Below, one piece after another: positions 1 to 7,057 of a stretch of 24,048 nucleotides of DNA (the stretch's first letter is position 1; every line of letters starts with the position of its first letter). The DNA comes from a virus. Location of the stretch: the IMG/VR virus record IMGVR_UViG_3300029258_004552, positions 1-24,048 of that record. The stretch is one strand, 5' to 3'. The notes below the pieces were generated by a model. The model saw nothing but the letters and a program-made list of their open reading frames with translations, ran no database searches and was not told where the DNA came from. Made by a program: the position numbers and the translations under genes.

Positions 1-1794
1 TTGATAATACCCAAAACAGGTGAAGGAATCATTGAAGAAAGCCCATGTATTATTGCGGTAATTATAGAGAAAAATACGTGTGGGATACGTTGGGTTATCA
101 GTATCATCAGGAAAAGACCAATATACAACTTCATTATAATAATCACGTATACCATAAACGCGCTCAGGACCATCATTCCCATTATGAATCTTAAAAACTT
201 CATCAGGTATTTTTTCATCAATTCTCGTAACATTAACCCCATTACAACTATGTACCCCCACATTCCCTACTCCCAAGACGGCTTTGTCGAACCCTACCAC
301 CGAAAAAGAACTTTCACATCCCAATTCGTTATTGATTTGTTGCCACCGAAAAGGGAGAGCCGTATTGCCTGTATAAACAAGTTCCCATGTAGACCTCTCA
401 AAATAAACGATTAAGCGATCTTTAATGTATTCAGCTGTGATAATTTGTTCTTGCGTAGGAGCATCTATAAACCCTCCTCTTCCTGCCGTATCATCTAACC
501 AAGAGGTGGTTGCATTAGTGGGATCTCCATTCTGAGAAAAACGACATCGATTAGGATAAGTGCGGTCCGTACCTCCCTCATCTTCTATCGTATTGAGAGC
601 CACTAGACGATCTTTAAAAGGAAGAAGAATCCGAGATGTTTCTAAAAATCTGTTAGTGCCTCCACTATTTAATTGAGGACGTAAATTGGTCCACGTGGAG
701 GATCCTTCTGGAATGTATTTTATATTATCTGCTGGAACAAAATTGACAGTGTAGAAAAAAGTTTCATATGGATTTGCACCCCTATAATTGGAGCTCCAGA
801 AAAAATTAGCGTTATCTCCTGTCCATGAGGCGGTTCCTAGTCTTATCCATCCTGCTCCACTCCGCTCATAAGCAAATTGAGTGTCGAAGGCAATAAGATT
901 TTCCGTATTAACGGAACTTCCTTCTCTGACCCTTAGCCCCATAACCGGCTCTGCAGGATAAAAAAAACATGCCGTAGCGGCCGCTGCTCCATTAATAACC
1001 AAGGCACCCGTGGTAGTATTATAGGTAGCCACGGTAGCGCTCCCTGTATCTAACATCGTCGCAGGAGTGCCGGTGACATTAACCGTAAATACTTCTGTTC
1101 CAATGGAAAACATTTGACCTACTTTAAAAATAGTCCCTGGAACGGTGGTACTTATGTTGCCCGATCCATCGGTATTTCCTAAATTGATACGCAATCGAGA
1201 ATTGAGATCATCAGATCCTATTAGAGAATATCCAAATCTTTTTCGAACTCTTCCTCTCCACACATATACATCTTCTAATTCAAAATATGCATCTTCGGGA
1301 AACCCAGTGGTTGTAAGATTTTGAACATTAACAGCTGTCACCAATGCAGCTGCTCCGAGAGGAGTAATTTGAACAATATAGGCTGCATTACTAAAGGCGG
1401 AAGAAAAAGTCACATTGGTGGCCGTTCCATTATGAACTACCGTTCCTAATCTCATTTGTTGGCCATCACTAAAATTCCAGTCTCGATTATTTCCTACTGT
1501 ATTCGGAGAGGTATTAGTGACCTGCTGTTCGGTTCCATTGGATTCATTTCTCCAGAAAAGTTGAGTGGCTCCACTTTCTTCTTTGGTATAAACGCCTCCT
1601 TCATTAGCACTCGTAGCAGGAGCAGAACCTTGTTCGGGCATTTGAAGAAAAGAATGTTTCCCTTGATCCGCAGCGTTAAAATTTCCATGATTGGTGTTAA
1701 ACGCCGTGCTAATTTCCTGAAAGTTATCTAAAATTTGTGCTTGACTTTGAGAAGGGTTATCACTGGCTTGGGGGATGTTTTCATTATATGCCAT
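1..1794 (-). CDS. Phage neck/tail protein (P22 gp10-like), fused N-terminal fibre-type module, 3' truncated
   Basis: The minus frame is open from ATG at 1794 to the window edge (598 codons, no stop), so the C-terminus is missing. Residues about 1-165 (MAYNENIPQASDN..., NFQEISTAFNTNHGNFN, QGKHSF) resemble the short fibre or attachment proteins found in many podovirus-like phages. From about residue 166 (PEDAYFELEDVYVWRGRVRKRFGY) the protein resembles P22 gp10-type DNA stabilisation/tail hub proteins, including DRLIVYFERSTWELVYTGN and GIRDYYNEVVYWSFPDD. These two families are usually separate genes, so the ORF looks like a fusion. The start lies 1 base after the stop of the upstream gene. Family names are from memory of conserved phage proteins; the role is inferred. 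Confidence 0.72.
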   Translation of the reverse strand, partial: MAYNENIPQASDNPSQSQAQILDNFQEISTAFNTNHGNFNAADQGKHSFLQMPEQGSAPATSANEGGVYTKEESGATQLFWRNESNGTEQQVTNTSPNTVGNNRDWNFSDGQQMRLGTVVHNGTATNVTFSSAFSNAAYIVQITPLGAAALVTAVNVQNLTTTGFPEDAYFELEDVYVWRGRVRKRFGYSLIGSDDLNSRLRINLGNTDGSGNISTTVPGTIFKVGQMFSIGTEVFTVNVTGTPATMLDTGSATVATYNTTTGALVINGAAAATACFFYPAEPVMGLRVREGSSVNTENLIAFDTQFAYERSGAGWIRLGTASWTGDNANFFWSSNYRGANPYETFFYTVNFVPADNIKYIPEGSSTWTNLRPQLNSGGTNRFLETSRILLPFKDRLVALNTIEDEGGTDRTYPNRCRFSQNGDPTNATTSWLDDTAGRGGFIDAPTQEQIITAEYIKDRLIVYFERSTWELVYTGNTALPFRWQQINNELGCESSFSVVGFDKAVLGVGNVGVHSCNGVNVTRIDEKIPDEVFKIHNGNDGPERVYGIRDYYNEVVYWSFPDDTDNPTYPTRIFLYNYRNNTWAFFNDSFTCFGYYQ

Positions 1795-1795
1795 C

Positions 1796-2824
1796 TTAAA
1801 ACCTATTGTTAAAGTTTCCATACGGAAAGGCTGTCATCTCCGTATATATCGTCGCCGTTCTTTCATTCGTTTGTTGTACGATATGACGGTGAAGGACTAA
1901 ATTTTCTTGTTCTTTAAGCCCAGGACCGATTTGATCAATTCCTTCGGGATCTTGAGAGTCTTCAAATATCTTTTTCGCGGCTCCATATGCCAAATATTGC
2001 CACCACTGTTTGATAAGAGGGTCTTGGGTGCTACTTAAAAGGGCCGCAGGAGTTAAAAAAGCATTAAATTGCACTGGATATGGTTTATCGGGCACAGGAC
2101 GCAAGGTGATAACGTTGTCATAGAATAACACTGCTTGAGGTCTGTTAGGCTGATATGGAGTAAATGTGAAGGTGATTTCATTCCCACTCGGAATATTATT
2201 TGCAAAAGTGACGGAAACAGCGCCTGTTAAATAATTTATTGTTCCTGTGACAGGAGTTGTAGAGTTACTAATAAGCCACCCTCCTGTGGATCGATCTTGA
2301 GGGTTATCCACTACTCGAATGGTAGAGTTGGTATCATCTACAGCCCCAATAGTAACAGAATTTTGGAGCATGGGTACATTCGGGAGAGTAAGAGTATAAG
2401 GTCCTTGAGTACCGTTCCCACTTAAGGAAGTATTAATGTCTCCCAGAGCTGGATAAATTCGGAAAAATTGTTCTCTACTTTGTCCATAAAAACTTTGATA
2501 TCCCGCAATATAAGCCGGAGGTTGAAGGTTATAATAAACATCTTGCGCCTGCGCCGGACTTCCATCAAAATCAACAACTAATTCATTAAAAGCAGGGGTG
2601 GCAGGAGTTGCCGAGAGCATATTATATTGATCCACATTAGGGATCGTCATAAATTCAAAGGTTCCATTATTGGAAAATACTCTCAAATGCTCAGGAAAAT
2701 CGTATTGATAGAAGGTATTTACATAGTCATCAATTTGAGCATCGGTAATTTGCTGAGGGGAAGGGCGCCCCGTAAGGCGCCTTACCTTTGTTCGAATTGC
2801 TGCTAAACTGCTGGGTGCGCTCAT
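1796..2824 (-). CDS. Phage head-tail adaptor/neck structural protein
   Basis: A 342-residue protein without a signal peptide. Its N-terminus (SLAAIRTKVRRLTGRPSPQQITDAQIDDYVNTFYQYDFPEHL) is an alpha-helical segment common to a family of podovirus-like phage proteins coded between the coat and the tail hub. The middle is beta-rich, with GTINYLTGAVSVTF-type strands, and the C-terminus is helical (DPLIKQWWQYLAYGAAKKIFEDSQDPEG). Its place directly before the gp10-like gene suits a connector that bridges portal and tail. The ATG at 2824 overlaps the upstream stop by 4 bases (ATGA), which suggests translational coupling. Exact role is inferred from position. Confidence 0.65.
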   Translation of the reverse strand: MSAPSSLAAIRTKVRRLTGRPSPQQITDAQIDDYVNTFYQYDFPEHLRVFSNNGTFEFMTIPNVDQYNMLSATPATPAFNELVVDFDGSPAQAQDVYYNLQPPAYIAGYQSFYGQSREQFFRIYPALGDINTSLSGNGTQGPYTLTLPNVPMLQNSVTIGAVDDTNSTIRVVDNPQDRSTGGWLISNSTTPVTGTINYLTGAVSVTFANNIPSGNEITFTFTPYQPNRPQAVLFYDNVITLRPVPDKPYPVQFNAFLTPAALLSSTQDPLIKQWWQYLAYGAAKKIFEDSQDPEGIDQIGPGLKEQENLVLHRHIVQQTNERTATIYTEMTAFPYGNFNNRF

Positions 2825-3195
2825 TTCTCTTCCGTTTCGGTGTCTTGAAATTCTAGACTTTCAAATGAACATCTTTGTACTTTTTTACCCACTTCTACTG
2901 ATGGCTTACCATTAGCATCCAAAACATGTGAATGTTTAGGGTAGTAGCACTGTTGATTCAAATGTTTAGCCACCATGAGAGGGATATCATAAATATCTCC
3001 ATCCACCATGGTATATTTAAGGACTTCATCGCCTTTGTATTTTTTAAAACTAAAGGTCATTGAACCTCCACGAGGCTCATAACAGCGAAAAATGCCTTTA
3101 ACCATCTTGTGGTCTTTCTGACGCATTTTACGCATTTCATCGTCGGTAATTTTACGCGTATTTCTCCGCGCTCGGGGGAGGGTTAATGTGGACAT
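2821..3195 (-). CDS. Small phage virion-region protein
   Basis: A 124-residue basic protein (MSTLTLPRARRNTRKITDDEMRKMRQKDHKMVKGIF) with a FRCYEPRGGSMTFSFKKYKGDEVLKYTMVDGDIYDIPLMVAKHLNQQC core. The pattern is typical of small conserved proteins next to the coat gene in this phage group. I do not know a proven function. A strong ribosome site (AAGAGGAGA) precedes ATG 3195. It is the first gene after the terminator at 3231-3262, so it opens a separate neck/tail transcription unit or is reached by read-through. Confidence 0.7.
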   Translation of the reverse strand: MSTLTLPRARRNTRKITDDEMRKMRQKDHKMVKGIFRCYEPRGGSMTFSFKKYKGDEVLKYTMVDGDIYDIPLMVAKHLNQQCYYPKHSHVLDANGKPSVEVGKKVQRCSFESLEFQDTETEEK

Positions 3196-3205
3196 AATGT
3201 CTCCT

Positions 3206-3232
3206 CTTGGTAACGTTTTCTCTGTTTGTCAA
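3206..3232 (-). promoter_or_regulatory. Two-part regulatory motif, copy B
   Basis: On the minus strand this reads TTGACAAACA, 7 bases, CGTTACCAAG. The same 27-base layout occurs at 20795-20821 with both 10-base words identical, and a shorter form lies at 6998-7017. It starts in the T-tract of the terminator and ends at the ribosome site of the gene starting at 3195. TTGACA looks like a -35 box, but no good -10 follows. Confidence 0.5.
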
Positions 3233-3262
3233 AAAAAGGATGGGGACATTGAGTCCCCACCC
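3231..3262 (-). terminator. Rho-independent terminator after the capsid operon
   Basis: On the minus strand, a 10-bp GC-rich stem (GGGTGGGGAC with GTCCCCATCC, one G-U pair) and a 5-base loop are followed by seven T. It lies 8 bases beyond the stop of the gene at 3270-4247, and separates the scaffold-coat-decoration genes from the neck/tail genes. Confidence 0.88.
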
Positions 3263-3269
3263 ATGGCAA

Positions 3270-4247
3270 TTATTCATTGCTTACGCTGAAGGATTTACCA
3301 GCACGCCAGTAGATCACATCATTATTAGACCCTGCGGGGCTATCTGCACCAGCTGCTAACTCCATTCCAATAATTGAAACGTTGTTAGTTGCATCATCCA
3401 GAGAGTTGGCAAAGGTTCCGTTTGCTGTTTCTCCGACAGGCACCACTTCCGCTAATGTGAAAGGGACCGCTGCTGTTAGAGGAAAAGCAAATGCAGTAAA
3501 TGCACTAGAATCAATATCTACTGTAATGGTGTTATTAGCAGTGCTCACAGCAGTGATATTGCCAATAAGGTTGTCCATTTCAGTCATACCGTAAGCACTA
3601 GGGACTTTAAGCCTAACTGCTTGACCCGCAGTAAACCCATGCGTGACAGACATTGTAATGACTGCGCTTTGAGCTTGAGTAATCGCGGTAATAGTGCGTC
3701 TTCTTGGATAGAATTGAGGTTGGAAAGGAATCTTTCTCCAGGACCCAGTTGTTCCTGCCACAATTTGAGCCATATAATCGAGGCTAAATGTGGTTGCAGA
3801 AAGAGTGTTGTTTCCAACTGTGAAATCAATTCCACCCAGTTGTTGAGCTCCACTTACATTGATAATTCTTACCACATCTCCAGCCGAAAGTCCGTTAGTA
3901 CCAGAGTTGGTCACTACAGGAATCGCCGCATTAGAAATAGCTGTGATAGTGGAATTAAGCGCACCCGGAGTCTGATCCGATGTATCTAGAAGAGTAAATC
4001 CTCCAGAAGCTAGTGCAGTTGTAAGTTGAGCAGCATTGGCAGCATTGGATTTTTTATATTCAATCCCTGTGCCATCCGCCATACCTCTTTGCCAGAAATA
4101 TTGCACTCCAACCGCTGTGGTTTGAGTGTCATCATCGGCTACGGTATAATTAACCACTTCCATCCAATCCACATCGGAGCGGATGTCAAGTGTTTTAGTA
4201 GTACCGTCTGAGGTAAAACGTCCTTGTTGTATAATAGTTCCGTTCAT
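3270..4247 (-). CDS. Virion structural protein, decoration or head-fibre-like
   Basis: A 325-residue protein rich in Thr, Ala, Ser and Asn with almost no charge clusters, typical of beta-structured virion surface proteins. Two similar modules are visible: around residues 107-157 (GTNGLSAGDVVRIINVSGAQQLGG) and around 195-250 (VTHGFTAGQAVRLKVPSAYGMTEM). They resemble the E1 FCCH-type beta modules often detected in phage structural proteins. The C-terminus NNDVIYWRAGKSFSVSNE is also typical of the group. The gene follows the coat gene by 10 bases and ends at a strong terminator, so it is probably made at a high level together with coat. The decoration role is inferred from position. Confidence 0.65.
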   Translation of the reverse strand: MNGTIIQQGRFTSDGTTKTLDIRSDVDWMEVVNYTVADDDTQTTAVGVQYFWQRGMADGTGIEYKKSNAANAAQLTTALASGGFTLLDTSDQTPGALNSTITAISNAAIPVVTNSGTNGLSAGDVVRIINVSGAQQLGGIDFTVGNNTLSATTFSLDYMAQIVAGTTGSWRKIPFQPQFYPRRRTITAITQAQSAVITMSVTHGFTAGQAVRLKVPSAYGMTEMDNLIGNITAVSTANNTITVDIDSSAFTAFAFPLTAAVPFTLAEVVPVGETANGTFANSLDDATNNVSIIGMELAAGADSPAGSNNDVIYWRAGKSFSVSNE

Positions 4248-4257
4248 CGTTGCCTCC

Positions 4258-5205
4258 TTACGCTGATAGGGTTGATCTAAGATTAATCACCCAAGCATCG
4301 TTGGTAATGCGAGGAACTTGCGCGAACTTGTATCCAACACTTGCATTGAGAGCGAGTGGTCCATCATAGATAGGTGGTCTATAGATAAATTGAGAACTAT
4401 AGCCATCTTGTTCTACCACGGCATACGCTTCCATCCCCACACAGAAAATGTTGTACACATCGTTTCCATTGTTGGAGCCGTTTTGGGTGACACTTCCAAT
4501 ACTAGAGAGTAAGAAACGTAAGTTAGACACAGAACCCCACTCAGGACGCAGAGTAGACATTTGAGAAGGATACTGAGCTTTAGCAATAAAGCCCTGTACT
4601 TGCTCTAGGTCTCCAATGAGCTGAGTGTTACCCAGTGCAAAATAGGCATCTCTGACAGGAGCGGTACCAAATCGGTCTTCTCCTTCGATGTTATCTGCAA
4701 TGGTGTAGGCATTGTTATCCGCTAAAGTACGAATAACAGTATCGACATCAGAACGGGTGATTTCCGTAGGATTATCACCATTGGTACCCCCGGTACAGTT
4801 AATAGAACTAGCTGTACTTTGGAGCATATTTCTAGTAAGCTCATCTTCAGTTTGTCTTAAAGACACTCCAAGTCTTTGTGCTGCTTCATTAAGCACTGGG
4901 TCTTGGTTTTGAAGAGTGACTTGCTCGTTTAAAATGATGTAAGTTCCATAGAAATCTATTTCCGCATCAATATTGACGGCTGTCAATTGTTGAGGAGGAG
5001 GAGTTACACCAGTATTCCCTAGCGGCACCGTAGCAGTGAGCAAGGGATTATACCTACGCATTCTAAGAGTAGTACCACCATTACGGGGCATATTCTTAAG
5101 CATCGCGGGTATGTTATGAATCATGTACGGAACTGGTACGGACAGAAGCTTGTACGAGAAGCTCTGCTGTACCGGTGCCGGTAACACAGTTGTGGTTGTG
5201 GTCAT
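4258..5205 (-). CDS. Major capsid protein, N4-gp56 family
   Basis: A 315-residue protein with the signature core of the N4-gp56 coat family, IDFYGTYIILNEQVTLQNQDPVLNEAAQRLGVSLRQTEDELTRNML (about residues 82-127), and RNGGTTLRMRRYNPLL near the N-terminus. Length is normal for the family, which forms the HK97-fold shell. The gene sits between a scaffold-like gene (16-base gap) and a probable decoration gene, the usual head order. ATG 5205 is preceded by GAGGTATCGC. Confident from sequence pattern and context. Confidence 0.88.
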   Translation of the reverse strand: MTTTTTVLPAPVQQSFSYKLLSVPVPYMIHNIPAMLKNMPRNGGTTLRMRRYNPLLTATVPLGNTGVTPPPQQLTAVNIDAEIDFYGTYIILNEQVTLQNQDPVLNEAAQRLGVSLRQTEDELTRNMLQSTASSINCTGGTNGDNPTEITRSDVDTVIRTLADNNAYTIADNIEGEDRFGTAPVRDAYFALGNTQLIGDLEQVQGFIAKAQYPSQMSTLRPEWGSVSNLRFLLSSIGSVTQNGSNNGNDVYNIFCVGMEAYAVVEQDGYSSQFIYRPPIYDGPLALNASVGYKFAQVPRITNDAWVINLRSTLSA

Positions 5206-5221
5206 GCGATACCTCGGTTAA

Positions 5222-5914
5222 TTACCGAGCTTTCACTGCCTCTGCCATTTCTTTTCGAAGCTGCTTCTTTAATTCCGGAGTCAGACCATTGGCAAAAACA
5301 TTTGCTTCATGGAGAGCTCCCGATCCTTTTATCGCTTGTGCGCTAAGCGGCTTTTTGTGGTTGGACTGTACTTGATCTTTTTGCTTCATAAGATTTTGAT
5401 TATTAGGATTATATCCTAATCCTTTGAGCGTTTTATAAGCTGCAACACCTTTCGCATAAAGACCCTCAGCATTAGTGCCATCTCCACTTTGAATGGAAAA
5501 GAACAATTCAGGCTCAGTTTCTTTTAGTTTTTCCAAGTTTTCTTTCGTCACGACTTGCTCAAAATCTTCAAATTTACCGCGGAGCTTCTCTGGTACTGCT
5601 TCCAGTTCCTTACGCAAGATGAGCTGTTCTAGCCTTTTGAGATGTCTCCCTTCGACTAAATCCTCTTCACCTAATTCGTCTTCCTTTTCAGAAGCTTCTT
5701 GTTTAGCGCGATAATCTCGAAGCTCTGCTTCAAGTCGCTCTTTCTCTTCTCGAAGCTTTTTAAAGTTAAATTCTTTAGTTTTAACTTCTTGTTCTTCGGG
5801 TTGAGAAACTTGAGTCTCTTGGCTCTGAACCTCCTCTGGTGGTTGCTCAGCTTGAGGTTGAACGACTTCCTCTTGTGGAATTTCTTCCGATACGTTCTGA
5901 GTTTCTGTTGCCAT
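5222..5914 (-). CDS. Putative capsid scaffolding protein
   Basis: A 230-residue, very hydrophilic protein. Residues 1-45 are a disordered Glu/Gln/Pro-rich region (EEIPQEEVVQPQAEQPPEEVQ). Residues about 47-125 form a charged coiled coil (FNFKKLREEKERLEAELRDYRAKQ). The C-terminus is a basic helix (LTPELKKQLRKEMAEAVKAR), as used by P22-type scaffolds to bind coat. It lies immediately upstream of the major capsid gene, the canonical scaffold position. Sequence alone gives no family signature; the call rests on composition and location. Confidence 0.7.
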   Translation of the reverse strand: MATETQNVSEEIPQEEVVQPQAEQPPEEVQSQETQVSQPEEQEVKTKEFNFKKLREEKERLEAELRDYRAKQEASEKEDELGEEDLVEGRHLKRLEQLILRKELEAVPEKLRGKFEDFEQVVTKENLEKLKETEPELFFSIQSGDGTNAEGLYAKGVAAYKTLKGLGYNPNNQNLMKQKDQVQSNHKKPLSAQAIKGSGALHEANVFANGLTPELKKQLRKEMAEAVKAR

Positions 5915-6001
5915 TCGTACTCCTATGCGCTTGCGAAGGCGCGTTACTGCTTATAATCTTCATGCCCACTAACGGAGGGAACCGATTCATGAATTAGTTT
6001 C

Positions 6002-6030
6002 TAATTAAAATGAATAGGAATTTAATTCAA
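6002..6030 (-). promoter_or_regulatory. Possible promoter for scaffold-coat genes
   Basis: On the minus strand TTGAAT is followed after 17 bases by TAATTA, in the 133-base gap upstream of the scaffold gene. The gap is the largest in this head operon and holds no other gene. Very AT-rich sequence makes chance matches likely. Confidence 0.35.
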
Positions 6031-6047
6031 GTATCCCAAACATTTTT

Positions 6048-6527
6048 TTATATTTTAGAATTTAGTTGTTCGCATAAGTGATCTAATTTACCTGAATTAA
6101 AATCTCTTACGAAATTAACTAACTGTTGTTGTTCTTCAGGAAGCTCTCCTCCCAAAACGGCTAAATCTATAGTGCTTTGTTTATCGGGAATTACCCAGAT
6201 GAACTCGAGTTTTTCTTCCTTGGGAAAATATCGATAAACTACTTGGTCGAATTCAGGAGTGGGACATGTTTTTCTAGGGAAAAAATATTGTCTCACAACA
6301 TTCTTTAGGAGCCTTTCCTTTTTAAAGAGAACAACCACAAAAAAGTCTCCTTCAAATTGTTCTTCTCCTCTTTGAACCGCTAACCTAACCTGATTTTCAA
6401 AAGAATCTTCATTAGAATTACCCTTATGAATTTCTCTCTGGAGATCGATCGGGTTAATTTTTTCATCCGGTTTTTGTTGCATTTCATAGGAATACTGCCC
6501 TACCGTTTTTTTAGGAGAAGTGCTCAT
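6048..6527 (-). CDS. Conserved phage hypothetical protein
   Basis: A 159-residue protein with the segment FFVVVLFKKERLLKNVVRQYFFPRKTCPTPEFDQVVYRYFPKEEKLEFIWVIPDKQS, which I recognise as a conserved cytoplasmic protein of podovirus-like phages coded upstream of the scaffold. No enzyme motif is seen. A strong ribosome site (GGAGGAG) precedes ATG 6527. The start overlaps the previous gene by 17 bases, so the three small genes 6994 to 6048 appear to be one transcript. Function unknown. Confidence 0.72.
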   Translation of the reverse strand: MSTSPKKTVGQYSYEMQQKPDEKINPIDLQREIHKGNSNEDSFENQVRLAVQRGEEQFEGDFFVVVLFKKERLLKNVVRQYFFPRKTCPTPEFDQVVYRYFPKEEKLEFIWVIPDKQSTIDLAVLGGELPEEQQQLVNFVRDFNSGKLDHLCEQLNSKI

Positions 6528-6762
6528 ATCTCCTCCTCTTCCAAAAAAGAACCTTGTCTTGGTCTCGGAGTCTAAGTCCTTCCCACTTAGTTTTATTCCA
6601 CCAGGCTGCTACCTTTTTATCGGTATTCGTCCATACAGTTACTAAATCAAAAGGAATAGGAAGAGATTTTGAGGCATCTGCCCATCCTTCTTTATTAAAC
6701 CTGGTTAAGAGATACCGAAAAGAATTAACCTTCTCTTGTGTTTGTTTTACTGTCTGCGTCAT
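6511..6762 (-). CDS. Small conserved phage protein
   Basis: An 83-residue basic, Trp-rich protein (GWADASKSLPIPFDLVTVWTNTDKKVAAWWNKTKWEGLRLRDQDKVLFWKRRR). The start at 6762 has an excellent ribosome site (AAGGAG) and lies inside the end of the upstream gene (38-base overlap); its own end overlaps the next gene by 17. No signal peptide or membrane segment. Function unknown. Confidence 0.65.
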   Translation of the reverse strand: MTQTVKQTQEKVNSFRYLLTRFNKEGWADASKSLPIPFDLVTVWTNTDKKVAAWWNKTKWEGLRLRDQDKVLFWKRRRYEHFS

Positions 6763-6994
6763 AGAGCTTCTCCTTTAAGAGTTTGAGTTCTAATTCGACA
6801 AACCTGTAGAAATGGCGCAAGATGCGTGGAAATTTAAGTGGGTTAATATTTTCAACGTGATCAATCTGCCAGTTAAGAAGTTCTTTTTGCGAATGAGGGA
6901 TCGAACAAAAGGAACACAAAGGGTGACAGATTTTGTCTGTAGGATCTTTTTCATCTTCCCATGCAAGAAAGCATGAGGGACATTCATATTTCAT
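6725..6994 (-). CDS. Small zinc-ribbon-like phage protein
   Basis: An 89-residue protein beginning MKYECPSCFLAW, with CHPLCSFC at about residues 23-30. The CPSC and CSFC pairs could bind one zinc ion. The C-terminal half is helical (FYRFVELELKLLKEKLYDADSKTN). It is the first gene of the small-gene cluster before the scaffold. There is no Shine-Dalgarno site; instead GTTACCAAGCTG touches the start codon, part of the repeated regulatory motif at 6998-7017. Function unknown. Confidence 0.62.
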   Translation of the reverse strand: MKYECPSCFLAWEDEKDPTDKICHPLCSFCSIPHSQKELLNWQIDHVENINPLKFPRILRHFYRFVELELKLLKEKLYDADSKTNTREG

Positions 6995-6997
6995 CAG

Positions 6998-7017
6998 CTT
7001 GGTAACTACTGTTTGTC
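6998..7017 (-). promoter_or_regulatory. Two-part regulatory motif, copy C
   Basis: On the minus strand this reads GACAAACA, 3 bases, GTTACCAAG, directly before the start of the gene at 6994. The same two words occur 8 bases apart at 3206-3232 and 20795-20821. The 5-base shorter spacing is about half a helical turn, so this copy may be weaker or bound differently. Confidence 0.42.
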
Positions 7018-7057
7018 GTAACTTTCTTGTAAATTAAACTTTAAATTAGATCAATTA

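Noticed and set aside
1-414. Plus-strand open frame at the left edge
   Set aside because: The minus strand here is fully open and codes for recognisable tail protein sequence; the plus frame is a low-complexity shadow with a TTG start at the edge.
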